This document shows positions 14,645-14,884 of a stretch of 14,884 nucleotides of DNA, in pieces. Every line of letters begins with the position of its first letter. Position 1 is the stretch's first letter. Origin of the DNA: JBBRYW01 sp038237235 (GTDB taxonomy: Bacteria > Actinomycetota > Thermoleophilia > Gaiellales > Gaiellaceae); contig JBBRYW010000079.1 in the NCBI GenBank assembly GCA_038237235.1, positions 1 to 14,884 of the forward strand, read 5' to 3'. A model generated the notes under the pieces. It saw only the letters and a program-made list of their open reading frames with translations. It did not search any database and had not been told where the DNA came from. A program made the position numbers and the translations under genes.

Positions 14645-14884
14645 TTAGCGTCCCAGCTCGAGCGGGATCCGCACCGGGAAGAGCGGGCGGCCGTCCTCGG
14701 CCGACGGCTCGAAGACAACGAGTCGGATCGGCCCCTCGTAGTTGCCGGGAACCGGGAACCTGACGTCGAAGGTGCCGCGCGTGCCGCTCCCCGAGGTTGC
14801 CGTGGCGAAGTGCTCGCGCAAGACACGCCCGCTGCGGTCGAGTACCCGGACGATGAAGTTCGCCTCGAAGGTGTTCGCCGTCCC
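14645..14884 (-). CDS. Gmad2 immunoglobulin-like domain protein, 3' end (cut by window edge)
   Basis: The frame read from the right edge on the minus strand gives 79 residues and a TAA stop at 14647-14645. The sequence TANTFEANFIVRVLDRSGR, then TATSGSGTRGTFDVRFPVPG and VFEPSAEDGRPLFPVRIPLEL, is the C-terminal half of the Gmad2 domain. This beta-sandwich was named from spore-germination GerM-type proteins and is widespread in secreted or surface proteins of Actinobacteria and Firmicutes. The 'FEPSAEDG' turn and the final strand are typical. N-terminal parts, including any signal peptide or GerM domain, lie outside the window. It ends 136 bp upstream of the HtrA-like gene, in the same orientation. 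A cell-envelope role is inferred from the domain only. Confidence 0.85.
   Translation of the reverse strand, partial: GTANTFEANFIVRVLDRSGRVLREHFATATSGSGTRGTFDVRFPVPGNYEGPIRLVVFEPSAEDGRPLFPVRIPLELGR

Overview
The window reads as a piece of chromosome from a high-GC actinobacterium, most likely one of the deep-branching Thermoleophilia (Gaiella/Solirubrobacter-like). This placement is an inference. It rests on the GC-rich codon use, the many GTG and TTG starts, the short or absent leaders, the Actinobacteria-type SigR and SigB/SigF promoter sequences, and the gene types present. Coding density is very high: no gene-free gap reaches 300 bases, and the largest is 208 bp. I see no tRNA, rRNA, CRISPR array, insertion sequence or phage gene.

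Region 1 (1-3383, minus strand) is a tight operon read right to left: an M24 metallopeptidase (Xaa-Pro aminopeptidase type), acetyl-CoA synthetase, and the 5' part of a GNAT-like acetyltransferase that runs off the left edge. Region 2 (3469-8759, plus strand) is divergent from it, across an 85-bp spacer with a TANNNT-type -10 box 8 nt before the start on each side. It encodes an amidohydrolase with an unusual helical C-terminal extension, the three subunits of a molybdenum hydroxylase (2Fe-2S, Mo-cofactor and FAD subunits), and a cyclophilin-type lipoprotein. Every junction in this operon overlaps or nearly overlaps. The FAD subunit has the four-cysteine loop of the PaoB/HcrB branch. After a 208-bp gap holding 22-bp tandem repeats and a 23-bp palindrome comes a MobA/MocA-like nucleotidyltransferase (8968-9483), a plausible molybdenum-cofactor maturation gene for that enzyme.

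Region 3 (9494-13265) looks like a stress or redox island. A SigR/SigH-like ECF sigma factor and its zinc-binding anti-sigma factor (minus strand) are divergent from a PRC-barrel-like gene (plus strand). The shared 116-bp spacer holds a SigR-type promoter facing the sigma gene and a SigB/SigF-type promoter facing the PRC-barrel gene, with the two -35 elements touching. Convergent to this is a second minus-strand operon: 6-phosphogluconolactonase, a small Cys/His protein of unknown function, a carboxylate-amine (glutamate-cysteine) ligase and a heavy-metal-associated domain protein. NADPH supply, gamma-glutamyl-thiol chemistry and metal binding fit an oxidative or thiol-stress theme, but that link is inferred.

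Region 4 (13312-14884, minus strand) has a membrane-anchored HtrA-type serine protease with a PDZ domain, preceded by an 11-bp-phased direct repeat like a response-regulator site, and the 3' end of a Gmad2-domain (immunoglobulin-like) protein cut by the right edge.
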